Positions 35,750 to 48,265 of a stretch of DNA of 64,000 nt are shown here, piece by piece (position 1 is the first letter of the stretch; the number at the start of each line of letters is the position of its first letter). Origin of the DNA: Capitella teleta (taxonomy: Eukaryota; Annelida; Polychaeta; Capitellidae); the NCBI GenBank assembly GCA_000328365.1, contig KB310993.1, positions 137,048 to 201,047 of the forward strand, in the 5' to 3' direction. The notes under the pieces were generated by a model. The model did not search any database. It saw only the letters and a program-made list of their open reading frames with translations, and was not told the DNA's origin. The position numbers and the translations under genes were made by a program.

Positions 35750-38700
35750 ATGTGGTCTATCGTATCCATCGTCTTCTTGGCTACTGCCTGTTCGGCCGCT
35801 GGTGAGTCTTATGTCGTGCAGATTCTCTCATAGCGTTATCGTGTTATCTACAGCAGATGCAGCCAATGCTACCATATCAGAATGCCGCTGGAAGGAGGTA
35901 GAAGGAAAACGCAACTCTGGATATGAGGTCAAAACATTGACGAAAACAACTTGGGACGATTGCAAGGCGGTTGTTGAAGCAGATCCGGACAAGACCTACA
36001 AATCTATTGAATTCAACAAAGCTACCAGCACGTGCTACTTGCAAAAGGTTGACAGGAACACAATCCGACTGACGGTGACTGATGTCAACTACATTTATGC
36101 TGAGTACGATTGTGCTGGTAAGATATTCACACAAATTAAAGAAAATGATGACAGTCACAGCACAATATGAATTTTCATAGACATGATATTCTATATTATT
36201 TGGTAGTTTTAAAATCTGAGGGATATACAGGAGCGATACTTAATCACGGTTCTGTGATCAGAGAGACAGCTGAGTTCAATACTTTTTGGGTGTGCATCAA
36301 GCTGTTTCTGCATAAAATATCTCAGGCATACAATGGAGCTTTGTGGTAAAGCCAGTATAAGGATGTTTTAGGCTTGAAGGCTGACCATGCAGTATTTCTG
36401 TACGTCCAGATAGATATATGCTTCATGAAAACTTCAGATCTTGTAGCTATGATGCAGATAGAAGTACAACTACTATATATGTAACACTACTACTACCATA
36501 ACCACACACCTCAGGTATTTATGATGGCTAACTCATTCAAAGCCCAATCAAGTCGTAGACATGTTACAAATGAAGTGACTCCGTATACAGCAGCTGTGTA
36601 GGACCTACTGAGCGCATGCACTCTATGCGGCTGCTGTATACGGAACGTTTTCCTATTACGAATAGCCAACCACCAGTTCAGAGCATCATTGGACGTTTAC
36701 AGGTAACTACCCTGATCAATGTCAATGGGAGGGGCCCATCAAGGGACGCTACATTGGAGGAACCACGCTAGTGACTTTAGCTGCGTACTCCCAAGATATG
36801 TGCAAGGAAGCTTGTGAACAGGACGAGACCTTCAACTGCAAAGCGTTCGATTACATCCATTCCACTGTGACTTGCTACCTGAAGATTAAAAATCGTTACG
36901 GTTCAAAGCTGACTGTGAGTACTGCATACGAGTACTACGAGAGAAACTGCGACAGTAAGTTCTAATCCAATGTTTACATGCATAATTGAAGCAATTGCGC
37001 TATAGACAGATACAGAGGTTGTAATCAGGCTGAGCTCGACGATACAGAATGGTTGACCCCCATGCACGGCTATTACATGAATTCAGCCACTCTGCAGACT
37101 TTGACTACAGCAAGTGTCAAGGAATGTAAGGAAACTTGCTTGACGAAAAGCGATTTTCACTGTTTGGGATTTGATTACGACAACGCCAAAGAACAATGCA
37201 TCCTCAAGTCCGGAAGCGAGTAAGGGGTTATTCTCTCTTGTAATTCACTTATTACTTTGTTTTTCTATTGCAGAGAGCTTGGCAATTATTTGATTACTTC
37301 AGTCACCTTAGACTACTATGCGCTTACAAGCTGCCCCTACGCCGAACCCAAGAAAGGTAAAGAATCCACTATGTAGAGCATTCAATTAATTATAATATGA
37401 TGTGATAGTTCCTGCTAAGGATTGTCGATGGGAGAGGCCTCAGCAGGGTTATATTTCTGGAAATGTCATGAAGAAGTTGACTGGTATGAGCTTTGAACAG
37501 TGCAAGAGAGTATGCGACCGAGAAGACGATTTCTTCTGTCAATCTGTTGACTATATTGAGACCTCCAAGACTTGCAATCTTCATACGTATGATCGTCACG
37601 ATACAGCAGTTGTTTTCCACACAAATTACGTGTATGCTGAAAGAGACTGCGACTGTGAGTAATATTTTGATAATCTGATGAGTTATTCGCCAATTACGTC
37701 ATTTATTCATAGCTCACTACGTTGAGAAATGCAAATGGGAAGGGCCTTACGAGGACAGATACATCTCTGGCTATGATCAGAAGACTCTTACTGGGATCGG
37801 GGATATTCAGACGTGCAAGGAAGCCTGCGAACAAGAAACTAGTTTCGACTGTGTCTCGTTTGATTTTCTCAAGACCCACAACTATTGTTACCTGCAGAGG
37901 GTTACTATTTATGACATCAAGCTATCAATTTCAACAAGCTATGCCTACTATGAGCGTAACTGCTATGGTGGGAACGCCTCTCTGTGATTGCATAACCTGT
38001 GACTCATTAATCATGTCAATCAGATGAGTACCGAGCATGCAGCCCAACAAGTCCTGTGGAATGGTCGGAAAAGAAGGCTGGTCGTTATTTGGCTGCCAAC
38101 GATCTGAGAAGTCTGCCACACAAAACACTGGAGGAGTGCAAAGAGGCCTGCATGCAATCCAGAGATTACCATTGTATCTCTATCGACTACAGAAGGAAAG
38201 ACCAGTATTGCTTCCTCCAAGGAAAATCAACGTAAGTTGTTGCCAGAATGCAGAGAAATCAAATTTTTTTGGAATACGCCGTATTTACAGTGAGTCAGTT
38301 CAGCTGACTGAGCATGGCGACTACGACTATTATGAGATCATCAAGTGCAAAGGTAACAAGACCGCTGCCCGTGAGTATTGGCAACTATTCAATTGATATC
38401 ACCACAATTCCACCATCCTTGTAAAGCCATGCCAGGGGATGAAGAGGAGACGGGACCGACATGCAACTGGATCGGACCTTATACTGGAAAGTACATGTCA
38501 GGGAACGACTGGAAAACCTTGACCGGTGTTGATCTTGCTCAATGTAAGAAGGCTTGTGAAGATTACGAGGGCTGCAGAGGCTTTGACCACTACGTCGCTG
38601 CCCGTTACTGCTACCTCAACAAGTACAATAGACACCAGCAGGTTCTTTCGTCTAGCTCAGCATACAACTATTACGAACTGGAATGCGACAGTAAGTTTTT

Positions 38701-41700
38701 TGACAGCAATATATTAACTTGCTGATCAACGCTTATTTTTCAAGATGATCCTTACCCTGATGAGTGTGTGTGGGCGCCAGGCAAAAAATCCAAGTATATT
38801 CACGGACATGACCACAAAATCCTTTATGATCTGGATGTCTCCGAATGTAAAGCTGCATGTGAAGAAATGGAGGAATTCCACTGTGTATCATTTGACTATC
38901 TGATTGCGAAGCAAAGATGTTATATGTCCATGGTGAACACGTACGGCGTTGCTCTCACCCACTCTGTGTCATACACTTACTATGAGAGGGACTGTAATCG
39001 TGAGTATAAAAAAGCAAAACAGATGAAGATCTAATGTTTCTCTCCAGCTGGACTAAGGACTTGCTCCAGAGAAGCCGATGCAACATGGCTGGGTCCCTGG
39101 CACGGAAAATACATCAACGCTAACATGAGGACCATGAATTCAATCACAGTAGCTGATTGCAAAGAGGCTTGCCTGACAGCTACAGAATTTCACTGCACAG
39201 GTTTCTACATGTATCCTAAGTCAGAGACCTGCTACCTTCTCTCATCTAACAGGTAAGCTAGTGCTATCAACTCATGATACCTAATATTTCACTCGAAGGG
39301 CAATGGGAGGAGTCATTCTTGAAAATGTTAACTATGATTACTACGAGATTGCAAGCTGTGATGGCCCAGAACCAAAAAGGGAAACAGCCAGGGGGGACTG
39401 CAAATGGAAATCTCCTCAGACTGGGAAATACATCTCTGGCAACGACATGATCACTTTGTCCAATGTTGACCTTGCTGGTTGCAAGAGCTACTGCGAAGAA
39501 GCCACAGCTTTTGAATGCAAGTCTTTTGATGTGTATTCAATATACTGCTATTTGCAAAATAAAGACAGAGGGGATGTTGCATTAAGCACCCACGCTTCAT
39601 ACACTTATCATGAGTTGGACTGTGATGGTGAGCTCCCTAAAACCTCCTTGTATAATCGCACAGAAATAATTCCTCCATCCAGATGACTTCCCCAAGGAAT
39701 GTGTTTGGATGCCTGTCATTCATAGAGCTTACATCTCTGGAAAGGATCTCAAAACTTTGATCACTGACGATGTCGAAGAGTGCAAAGAGGCTTGTGAGAA
39801 AGAACACGACTTCTACTGTGTGTCCTTCGACTTTTACCGTGCCAGTGAGCGTTGTTATTTGCAAATGGTCAACCGTTACTCGAGCGTTGCTTTGACCACT
39901 CACGATAGCTATGATTATTATGAGAGGGATTGCAAACGTAAGCAGCTTATATATTAATCTCAACTTCGATATGACAACCATCTTCCAGCCAAGGTTCGTG
40001 ACTGCAAAGACGGCGCTGTCGCCGCGTGGGTGGGGCCCATCATTGGTTATGGAATCAGTGGTCATGACATGCGCACACTTAATGACATGGATGTCGAAGA
40101 ATGCCAAGAGGCTTGTCTGCAGCAGAGGACATTCAACTGCCTCTCCTTTGACTACATTAGGAACACCAGATCATGCAAGCTTCACACTCGTACACGGTAA
40201 ATTTGCGCTCCACGCCAGCTCTAAAATTCATCGACAAAATTTTCTCAGAGAGGACTTTGCTTTGACATTGGCGGCTGCCCAGACCGTCTATTACGAGATC
40301 CAAAGTTGCAAACTTGATGCTGATGCTGGCAACACAGACGACGGTAGGATGCTTCGGTAATTATCTTTGTAAACTAATAATTATTGCTTCCACGGAAACA
40401 GATGAGGAATTGAAGTTCAAATGGATGGATGTCCTCAAGAGTTATTATATCTCGGGCCTCGATAAGAAAACGTTGAACAATTTCAACGTGGATGACTGCA
40501 AAAAAGCATGTGAAAACGAAAAGGGCTTCAAGTGCAAATCATTTGACTACCTGCCAGCATACAAACGGTGCTATCTTCAGGAGGCAAATAGGCGGAGTTC
40601 CGTGCTGAAGGCTTCAGCATCGTACTACTACTATGAAATCGACTATGAGGGTATGTTCCATTGCGTTGAGTTTAATTTTGATTAAAAAAAATGTCTTTAC
40701 AGATGACTATCCAGAGGAATGCGAATGGCAAGAGGTTCAGGTGCGCTCATACTTGGGTGGCTACAAGAAAACGCTCAAAACGATAACCGTCGATATGTGT
40801 AAGGAAGCGTGCGAACAAGAAACTACCTTCGATTGCATGTCCTTTGACTACTATGTGGCTACCCTTACCTGCTATCTGAACCAACAAAACAAGTACTCCA
40901 AAAAGATTGCTGTGAACGCAGCCTACAATTACTATGAGCGCAACTGCAACAGTGAGCGTTTAGTTGATTGCATTAGGTGAATATAACCGTTTCCTCAGGT
41001 AAAAGACGTCATTGTGGTGAAGATTCCCTGGTTGATTGGTCAGATGTCCACCATGGCTTATACTTCAGTGGCTACCTCAAAACTTTGGCATACATGACGG
41101 CCGATGAGTGCAAAATCGCTTGTCAGCAAGAGACTGGATTCCACTGCCGGTCATTCTCATACAACAGAAAGTCCGACACTTGCTACCTGGCTGCTGGCGT
41201 TAGGTGAATCCACAAAACCCACTTGAATACAGCATTCATACAAAAACATTATCTAACATTTCTGCAGAAGTCTATCTGTCCTGGCTCAACACTCTGACAT
41301 TGATTACTACGAGATGTTGGCGTGCAGAAATACCGGTGAGCAACGGAAATAATTCATCGAAAACAATTCTAACCATGATAATCATTTGTTTTTACAGACA
41401 GGAAGAAGCGCGATGCTGAACTTGAGGCAAGCGAAGCTGCAAATGGTTGCAAATGGTCCGGCACCATCAATAACTATTACATAAGTGGCAATGACAAGAA
41501 AACCCTTACTGGCAAGCTGCCAGGAGACTGCATGAAAGCCTGCGAGGAAGAGACAACGTTTGTCTGCAAGTCTTTTGACTACCGATACGATACTAGGACT
41601 TGCTATCTGTCGGACAAAAACCGTTTCGATGTGAAGTTGACCAGGCTCTGGTTACTACCAATTTTATGAACTCACCTGTGACCGTGAGTACTCCCATTGA

Positions 41701-44700
41701 ATGAAGTACCATGTATTCATGATATATCCTCATAGCTGCCTTCCCTGCCGAGTGCCAATGGGAGCATGTTAAGGGGTCATACATCAACGGCTATGACTGG
41801 GCGTCGATTACTTCAGTCACTTCAGCAGCAGATTGCAGACTGCTTTGTGAAACAGAGTGCAGCTTTCATTGCATGTCTGTCGACTATATCCCCGGATCGA
41901 ACACTTGTAAACTTAACTACGTCAATCGGTACACAGCCGCGCTGGCTCAGAGTACAAGTTATGAGTTTTATGAGAGGAATTGCATAAGTATGCGTTGTTA
42001 AATCGCCTAATTATCCATCTAATGGCCGTGTTACCTTTTAAAGACACTTTCAAAGCGTGTAGTGGTGAATCAGACGCTGATTGGGAAGGTCCCTTTTATG
42101 GCAAGGGTCTTACAGGCTTCTCCAACCTGAAGACTATCAACAAACTTACAGTTCAACAATGCAAAATTGCTTGCCAGCAGACTGTAGCCTTCCACTGCAG
42201 GGCCTTCAGGTGGCTGAGATCTACTGGCACTTGCTACCTGACCAGCTTGAGCAGGTAGACTTGGTTCATTATCAATGTACAATGTTAGTACTCATTTCAA
42301 CTTTTGCAGCGATACAAATTTTATGATCGACGATTTGAATTTCAATTTGTATGAACTTAGAGGGTGTGAAGGTGAACTGCCCCCTATGGAAGATGGTGAG
42401 TAAAAATTATTGAATGGCTTCAAAACTACAATGGCTAATACGACCGAAAAGGGTCATACGCAATTTAAACCTTCAAAATATCAACAAATGCTCATTTTCT
42501 TGTTTTAAAAAGCTGAACCCGAAGAGTGTATTCCTGAGGACTTTTGTGAGTTTATGAACTATTTGTATGACACCTATGCCATAATAAAACTTTGCGCTCA
42601 GATGTCGCCGCATGCTATTGCTCTGGCGATCCTCATTGTCTTTCGTTTGATGGAAAATGGCTTCACTTCCAAGGGAATTGCTGGTATACTTCTGCCAGAG
42701 ACAACTGCGAAAATGGCGTGCCAACAAAGAGCCCCACATGGGAAATCATTCAGAACAACGATGGAAGTGGAGTGTCTTATGTTAGAGGAATTCAGGTCAA
42801 CCTCTATGAATATGACATGGTAAATGGAGAGTTATGTCGGAGCATATGGAGTGCAGATTTGGGGAAACTTGCCCGTATAAGAATCCTACCCCTAGTTCCT
42901 TCATCATTTATGGCTGTGTAAATGGAGCTGTGAACTCTGATTTGTGGTTGTCTAGGTTTTTTTTTTGGTTTTTTTTGCAATGCTTCACAATTTACCTCAC
43001 AATCAAGGACTGCAGTCTTGAGTTTTAGATTTATCCTTGTAAGATGTGGAACTGTATGCTCACCTTACTGCACTTTCTAAGGAAATTGGTTTGAAAGCTG
43101 GACGCGTGACAGTCAATGGTGTCGCTGTTCTTGGATCCCCAATGAGATACCTCGATGGTAAAGTACAGATTACCTTAGGAGGGACGATTGTAAGCTGTGA
43201 AACCGATAAAAATCATGTTGTAACTGCTCTTGACTCTCAGATTGTTACTGTGAAAGGCATGATTCAAGTGAAATACAGCTCTAACGCTTACTTCTGGGTT
43301 GGCATACTGGCTACCATGCGCGAAAAGGTATGCGGTATTTGCGGTAACTTTGATGGTTCTGCCGAAAACGATTGGGTGATTGGAAACTCCAAACATTGCA
43401 TGGCAAAATATCCTAATGCTGTCCCTGGCGAAATCGTGAGCATAAATTTGTCGTTTCAAACTTTCTTTAAGCAACATTCAAGATAGACTGCGGATACAAA
43501 CGTCATGGGAACCTCCTGGACCGCCAAAATGGACACACAGGAAGCAGGGTGCGTCAACAACTGTCCTTACCCTCCACCACCTGTTGGATGTGATATCGAA
43601 AATGGCATCAAGGCAGAAGAACACTGTGATATTCTTCAGAGCACAACCAAGGCTTTCAAGGTAGAGATAATGCCGATTGAAATTTCAAATTCCACCTTTC
43701 TTGTATTCCCAGACCTGTCTTACCAAGATGACCGATACCCAGAAGGCTGATATTTTCGACAATTGCGTCTTCGATGCTTGCAGTGTAGACAACTATGTAG
43801 ATATTGTGTGCAGACACGCGGCATCTTTAGCTAAGATTTGCGTTGATCAGTACAACATAAAGGTGTCTTGGCGATCTGGAGACTTTTGTCGTAAGTTGAC
43901 AATGAATGCTATTGCCAGAATGATGTAATCAATCATGGCTTTAATTTCAGCAATGGAATGCGAAGGGGATTTCATGGAGTACCAGGCTTGTGGAGACCCC
44001 TGCTACCCAACCTGCAGTGACAGAGCTGGCGAGAAGTGCGGTGATCTCGGACCCTGTACTGAGGGTTGCTATTGTAAGAAGGGTTACGTTTTCGATGGAA
44101 AGACTGACTGCATTCCGGAGAGCAGCTGTGGCTGTGAAGTTCCCGCTCTTGGTGGAATCTTCATCAATGTAAACGGAAAGGGTGGCACTCACGGTTTTTA
44201 ACTCCATTTCTGATCTCAGGTTGGTGATTCGTACAAGGCTGAGGATTGCTCCGAGTCTTGCACATGCGAAGAAGCTGGCGCTGATTTGGTTTGTGAAGAC
44301 ATGACCTGCAGCGAAAACTTTGTCTGTGGAGCCAAAAGTGGCGAGCCAGCCTGCATGTGTGAACCACCATTTATATTAGAAAACGGCGCATGCATTGGTG
44401 AATAATTCACATTATGTCCCTTGCTTGCTATAATATGTATTGCATGCGCAGAGTTGCCCTATCCTTGTACTGAGACCGAGACCCTGAAATGCTTCACCTG
44501 CGACACCTTCACTGATGACGACTGTGTTGAGCATGGATACATGAAATCCTGTGATGCTGAGGAGGTAAGCCATCGTGGTGTCCATGCGATGTCACAAAAT
44601 TGTTATGATAATCTCTATTGCAGCCAATCTGCAGCTATCAAGTGATCAAAAATAGCATGGCCGTAGTGACCAATGTCACACGTGCCTGTGCCTCGAAAGA

Positions 44701-45608
44701 CAGCTGCCTCCCTGATAGCATTGGTCTCGGTATTCTGTATTGTGAGGAGGGTTTGGATGGCGCTCAAGTCTGCAAGCGTTGCAACTACGGCGACACTGAT
44801 AAGGACGGCGAAGGCGACCTTCCAACTGCCGACTGCGCTGTTGCACCAAAACCAAGTAAGACAAGATCACGCACTCCACGAAGTGCCTCTATATAGTATT
44901 GCTTAATTTACAGCTACCCCAGCACCCGAAGATCCATGTGTGAAGGCTGCTGATGCAGGAGAAGGCAAAGGGAATCTGAAACGCTACTACTACGCCGCCG
45001 ATGAAGAAACTTGCCTCAAATTTACATACAAAGGTTCAAAGGGCAACAGCAACAATTTCGAGAGCAAAGAGGCTTGCATGGCGGCTTGTGACACTCCGGC
45101 ACCAGGTAATCAGCACGTGTTGACCTGTTACTCCATGAGGTGTTTATATATTTTGACTGTATATAGTGTATGCACATGTACCTGTAACATGAATCGTATA
45201 GCGATTAGTTGGAACGACAGTTATACTTTTATTGTGTGGAGCCTGAAAGACATCCCTGATATCAATTGCTCTTCGTCGATTGGGTCAAAAGTACATCTAT
45301 CTCCATCCATCGAATAAAGAAAATGGTTTTTATGCTGAGAAATTACTTGGATGGTGACTATTTTCTACAGATACCTGTAATCTCCCTGCTGATAAGGGAG
45401 ATGGTACTGGTAAGACTTCCAAGCGTTTCTACTGGAACCCCAAGAAGCAGGTCTGTAAGAACTTCAAATATTCCGGCTCTGGTGGAAATCTCAACAACTT
45501 CTTGAGCAAGAAGGAATGCATGACGGCGTGTGGCGTAAGTGAATTTTTAATTCCTTATCCGCTGCGACATAATATCACTGTCTTTATATTTTTTTACAGG
45601 GAAAATGA
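35750..45608 (+). CDS. Giant secreted protein: 18 PAN/apple-like domains, VWD, C8, TIL, Ly6-like, two Kunitz-like
   Basis: About 36 exons, nearly all phase 1. Exon 1 (35750-35801) is a signal peptide (MWSIVSIVFLATACSAA). Eighteen domains of about 80 residues follow, each with CxW or a variant, a glycine/KTL strand, CKxACE, FxCxSFDY, CYL and YYExxC. Starts: 35854, 36703, 37006, 37409, 37713, 38024, 38427, 38745, 39048, about 39390, 39683, 39989, 40402, 40703, 40999, 41398, 41736, 42044. Every third domain is split by an intron. Next come a VWD domain (CYCSGDPHCLSFDGKW at 42602; VCGICGNFDGSAENDW near 43330), C8 (43487-43890), TIL (43951-44168), a cysteine-rich exon (44220-44397), a Ly6/uPAR-like region (LKCFTCDTFTDDDC, 44452-44855), two Kunitz-like domains (44914-45105, 45371-45534) and a two-codon last exon (45600-45608). 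Probably an extracellular matrix, mucus or adhesive protein. Oddities: a frameshift in domain 16 near 41642, and an unresolved splice between 42795 and 43044. Confidence 0.85.
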
Positions 45609-45951
45609 GGACGATAAAGAATCTTCAGACTGAATTTTGCTTCTCTACTCTTTTTGGTTGAATATTATATGGATTAAATTGAGAGAATATTGAAACTGTT
45701 TTAGTGATCTTTCTTCACTCATAGGACCAATACATAAATGGTTTAATGGTTTTATTGCGTGAAGATCCAATGTATTGCATGGCAGCCGAGTATGTATGGG
45801 TTCGATCTTGACTCTTACCGGTTCGAACTCACAATGATAGAAGTGAGAGTACGACATGGAATATTAGTAAAAAATTAAAGATGGTTAACCATAATAAATA
45901 AACCGTTTATTTATTATTTGGTATTTAGTATCACTCACCTAAGCACGAATT

Positions 45952-46298
45952 GGGGGCACCTAATAGCTCAATCGGTTTAACCGACTGACTACAATCCTAT
46001 GCCGACCTTTGGGGTCGAGGTCCCGGGTTCGAGACCCGATCAGGCCACTGGCGTTATGATTGTGAATTATAACTCTAATCCGTTATAATTGTAATTCTTC
46101 GATGACTCTGCAGTGCTGCCCAACTGCGTAACAAGGCCGGGAGCTATGTACTATACTGTCTATGGTGGTATGCAGGATAAGGAAACCTTGGGATTTATCG
46201 ATAAGAGTAGGGGGAAACCCAAGTACCGGGCCTTCTTTTTTTGGCGCCCGTATCATCCTATTGGTTTGCTTGGAGCCGTAAAACCCTATCACGCTCGA
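45952..46298 (+). mobile_element. tRNA-derived SINE, full-length copy
   Basis: The tRNA-like head has an A box (TAGCTCAATCGG, 45964-45975) and a B box (GGGTTCGAGACCC, 46025-46037), giving an internal RNA polymerase III promoter. A body of about 250 bp is shared with the copies at 28471-28772 and 56368-56541. The head lacks a clean tRNA fold and continues into non-tRNA sequence, so it is not a tRNA gene. Confidence 0.88.
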
Positions 46299-48265
46299 AT
46301 TTAATTAAACACCATATTGACAGCGCTGTCGAAAAACAGGCGATTTCACTCAACCAAAGACCTCATACATACACTTACTCGCCATCTCGCTATCTGACCA
46401 TTCAATTTCTAGATACTTTTACTCGCCAGTGAGAATTTGTAGGCCTACTCGCCATTTCGAGCCATGTATGATACAGAATATAGTGATGTATGAGACTGTT
46501 AGGTCGACTTTGCATTATCTAAAATACCCGGTACATGAGACTTCAGAGTTTTTAGCTTTAAATTAAGATGTGGTTGAAATTATTTATTTGCTATATATAC
46601 TTGGGATTCCTTTATCCTGTTGCATTGCTTTCATATGTTCCTGAAAGAAAGTTCAAGAATCTTGGTGTATATGATGAAAACTTTATAATAATAATCAATT
46701 ACGGCGTGACTGGCGAGTTCGCAGAGTTTTGAGGAAAGTTCGACCATTAATTCTATAACCCAAAAGATAGCAATTGGATGTCACCTGACGATCTGGATGA
46801 ATTAATGTCTGCTATCTGTAAATGATGACTAGCTAGCTACCCAGGTCACATTTAAACTCATTTCAACACTATCAAAGGAAGACAAAAAGGCTTTTTCAAA
46901 ACAATCCTCGTACATAATTAATTATTATACTAAATTATTAGTACTTGTAGAAAAGGATTGAAGCAGCCAGGAAAGTCGATAATTATGGATTTGATTATAC
47001 ATGAGATATCTGACCCGTCACGACAAAATCAGTCTAAAGTCGCACTGAGCGTAAGATATATTTATGCATTATCGTCGTTGCTTCCAAGTACATGTTCTGA
47101 AGCTCGTTGATGATCTAACTGAAGCTACATCTCCTGCTTGCTTCCAACGCGGGCGCGCCTCGATTGCATAAACTTCCTTATGTCTTGACTATGTCGCATA
47201 TAAGGGGCCAATAACCGCACGAGGCGAAAACATTCCAATTTTCACTGTATTCCTATAGATCAACTTATTAACTCCAAAGTGCAACAACGATTGTCCATTG
47301 TTTGAACTATAAACTGGTTTAATTTTGATTTTAATTTCCCCCTGTTTGACCTGTAGTGAGTGTAGTCATCATGAATTATTTTAATGAGGAAAAAGCATTA
47401 ATTAGTGATCGTTTCAAACGCTTAGTATGGGTACATACTCATATGCGATTTTTGAAGGTATCACTGTAAAGAGCGGAAACAAGAGCTTTCTATTAATAAT
47501 TTTCATGAGATTGTGTGTTTACAAGTGTAGCCATTGGAAGGCATTTACAACTCTGTCAACTCTAAAAGACACTCCGTTACCATGGCGACACACGTGCGCT
47601 ATGAAAATTCTCAGCAATATTCAATTGGGTTTTCCTGCTTGTTGACATCGCAACGGTTGCATGGTTCAAATGCTCATAACTTCTTAGCTGGAAGAGGTAT
47701 TTATTTATATTTTATTTATTTTCTTCACATATTATTGAAAACAAGACGCAAAGTAACAAAACAACCATAGAAAATGCAATTTTAATTTATTTATCAAAAA
47801 TGTTTAGCATTATAAATACAAAAAAAAAAAAAAAAAAAAACATCACATTCAGACAAGTAGAGAGGGAGAGATTGAACTAGAGAAACAAGAAAAGAATACA
47901 TGAGTGAGAGGGAATAAAGAAAAGAAATAAGGGAAGAAGAAAAAGAAGAAAAGAAAGAGGGGACGGGGGAGGGCAAGGTATTGTCGAGTTGTAGGCCAAG
48001 AAGCACCGAGAAGTAATTAAGAGAAATTTTCCACGGCAAACAGTTTTGCATGCTGATCATGGCAACTAAGTATAAGTCTTTACAAATCGTGTGACACCCT
48101 GCATAGCATTGGAGGGGAAAAATAAGGTTAGTTTGTTTTGCATTGAAATAAAACATAAAAAGTGAGGAAAAGCAGGTTGATTTCAAAATTGAAAATAAGA
48201 GGAATTGATGAAAATTATGAGGAAAATGCTGATTTTCAAAGTTTCCTAATTCGGGAGGCAGTTCT
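46299..48265. other. Intergenic; polypurine tract
   Basis: No gene was recognised. A 21-base poly(A) near 47820 is followed by a purine-rich tract at about 47860-47970. Confidence 0.4.

Noticed and set aside
39637-40107. A 156-residue minus-strand membrane-like protein
   Set aside because: It lies antisense to PAN domains 11 and 12, whose exons are firmly supported.
45952-46052. A tRNA gene
   Set aside because: A and B boxes are present, but the arms do not fold into a full cloverleaf and the sequence continues into a body repeated at 28.5 and 56.4 kb, so it is a SINE head.
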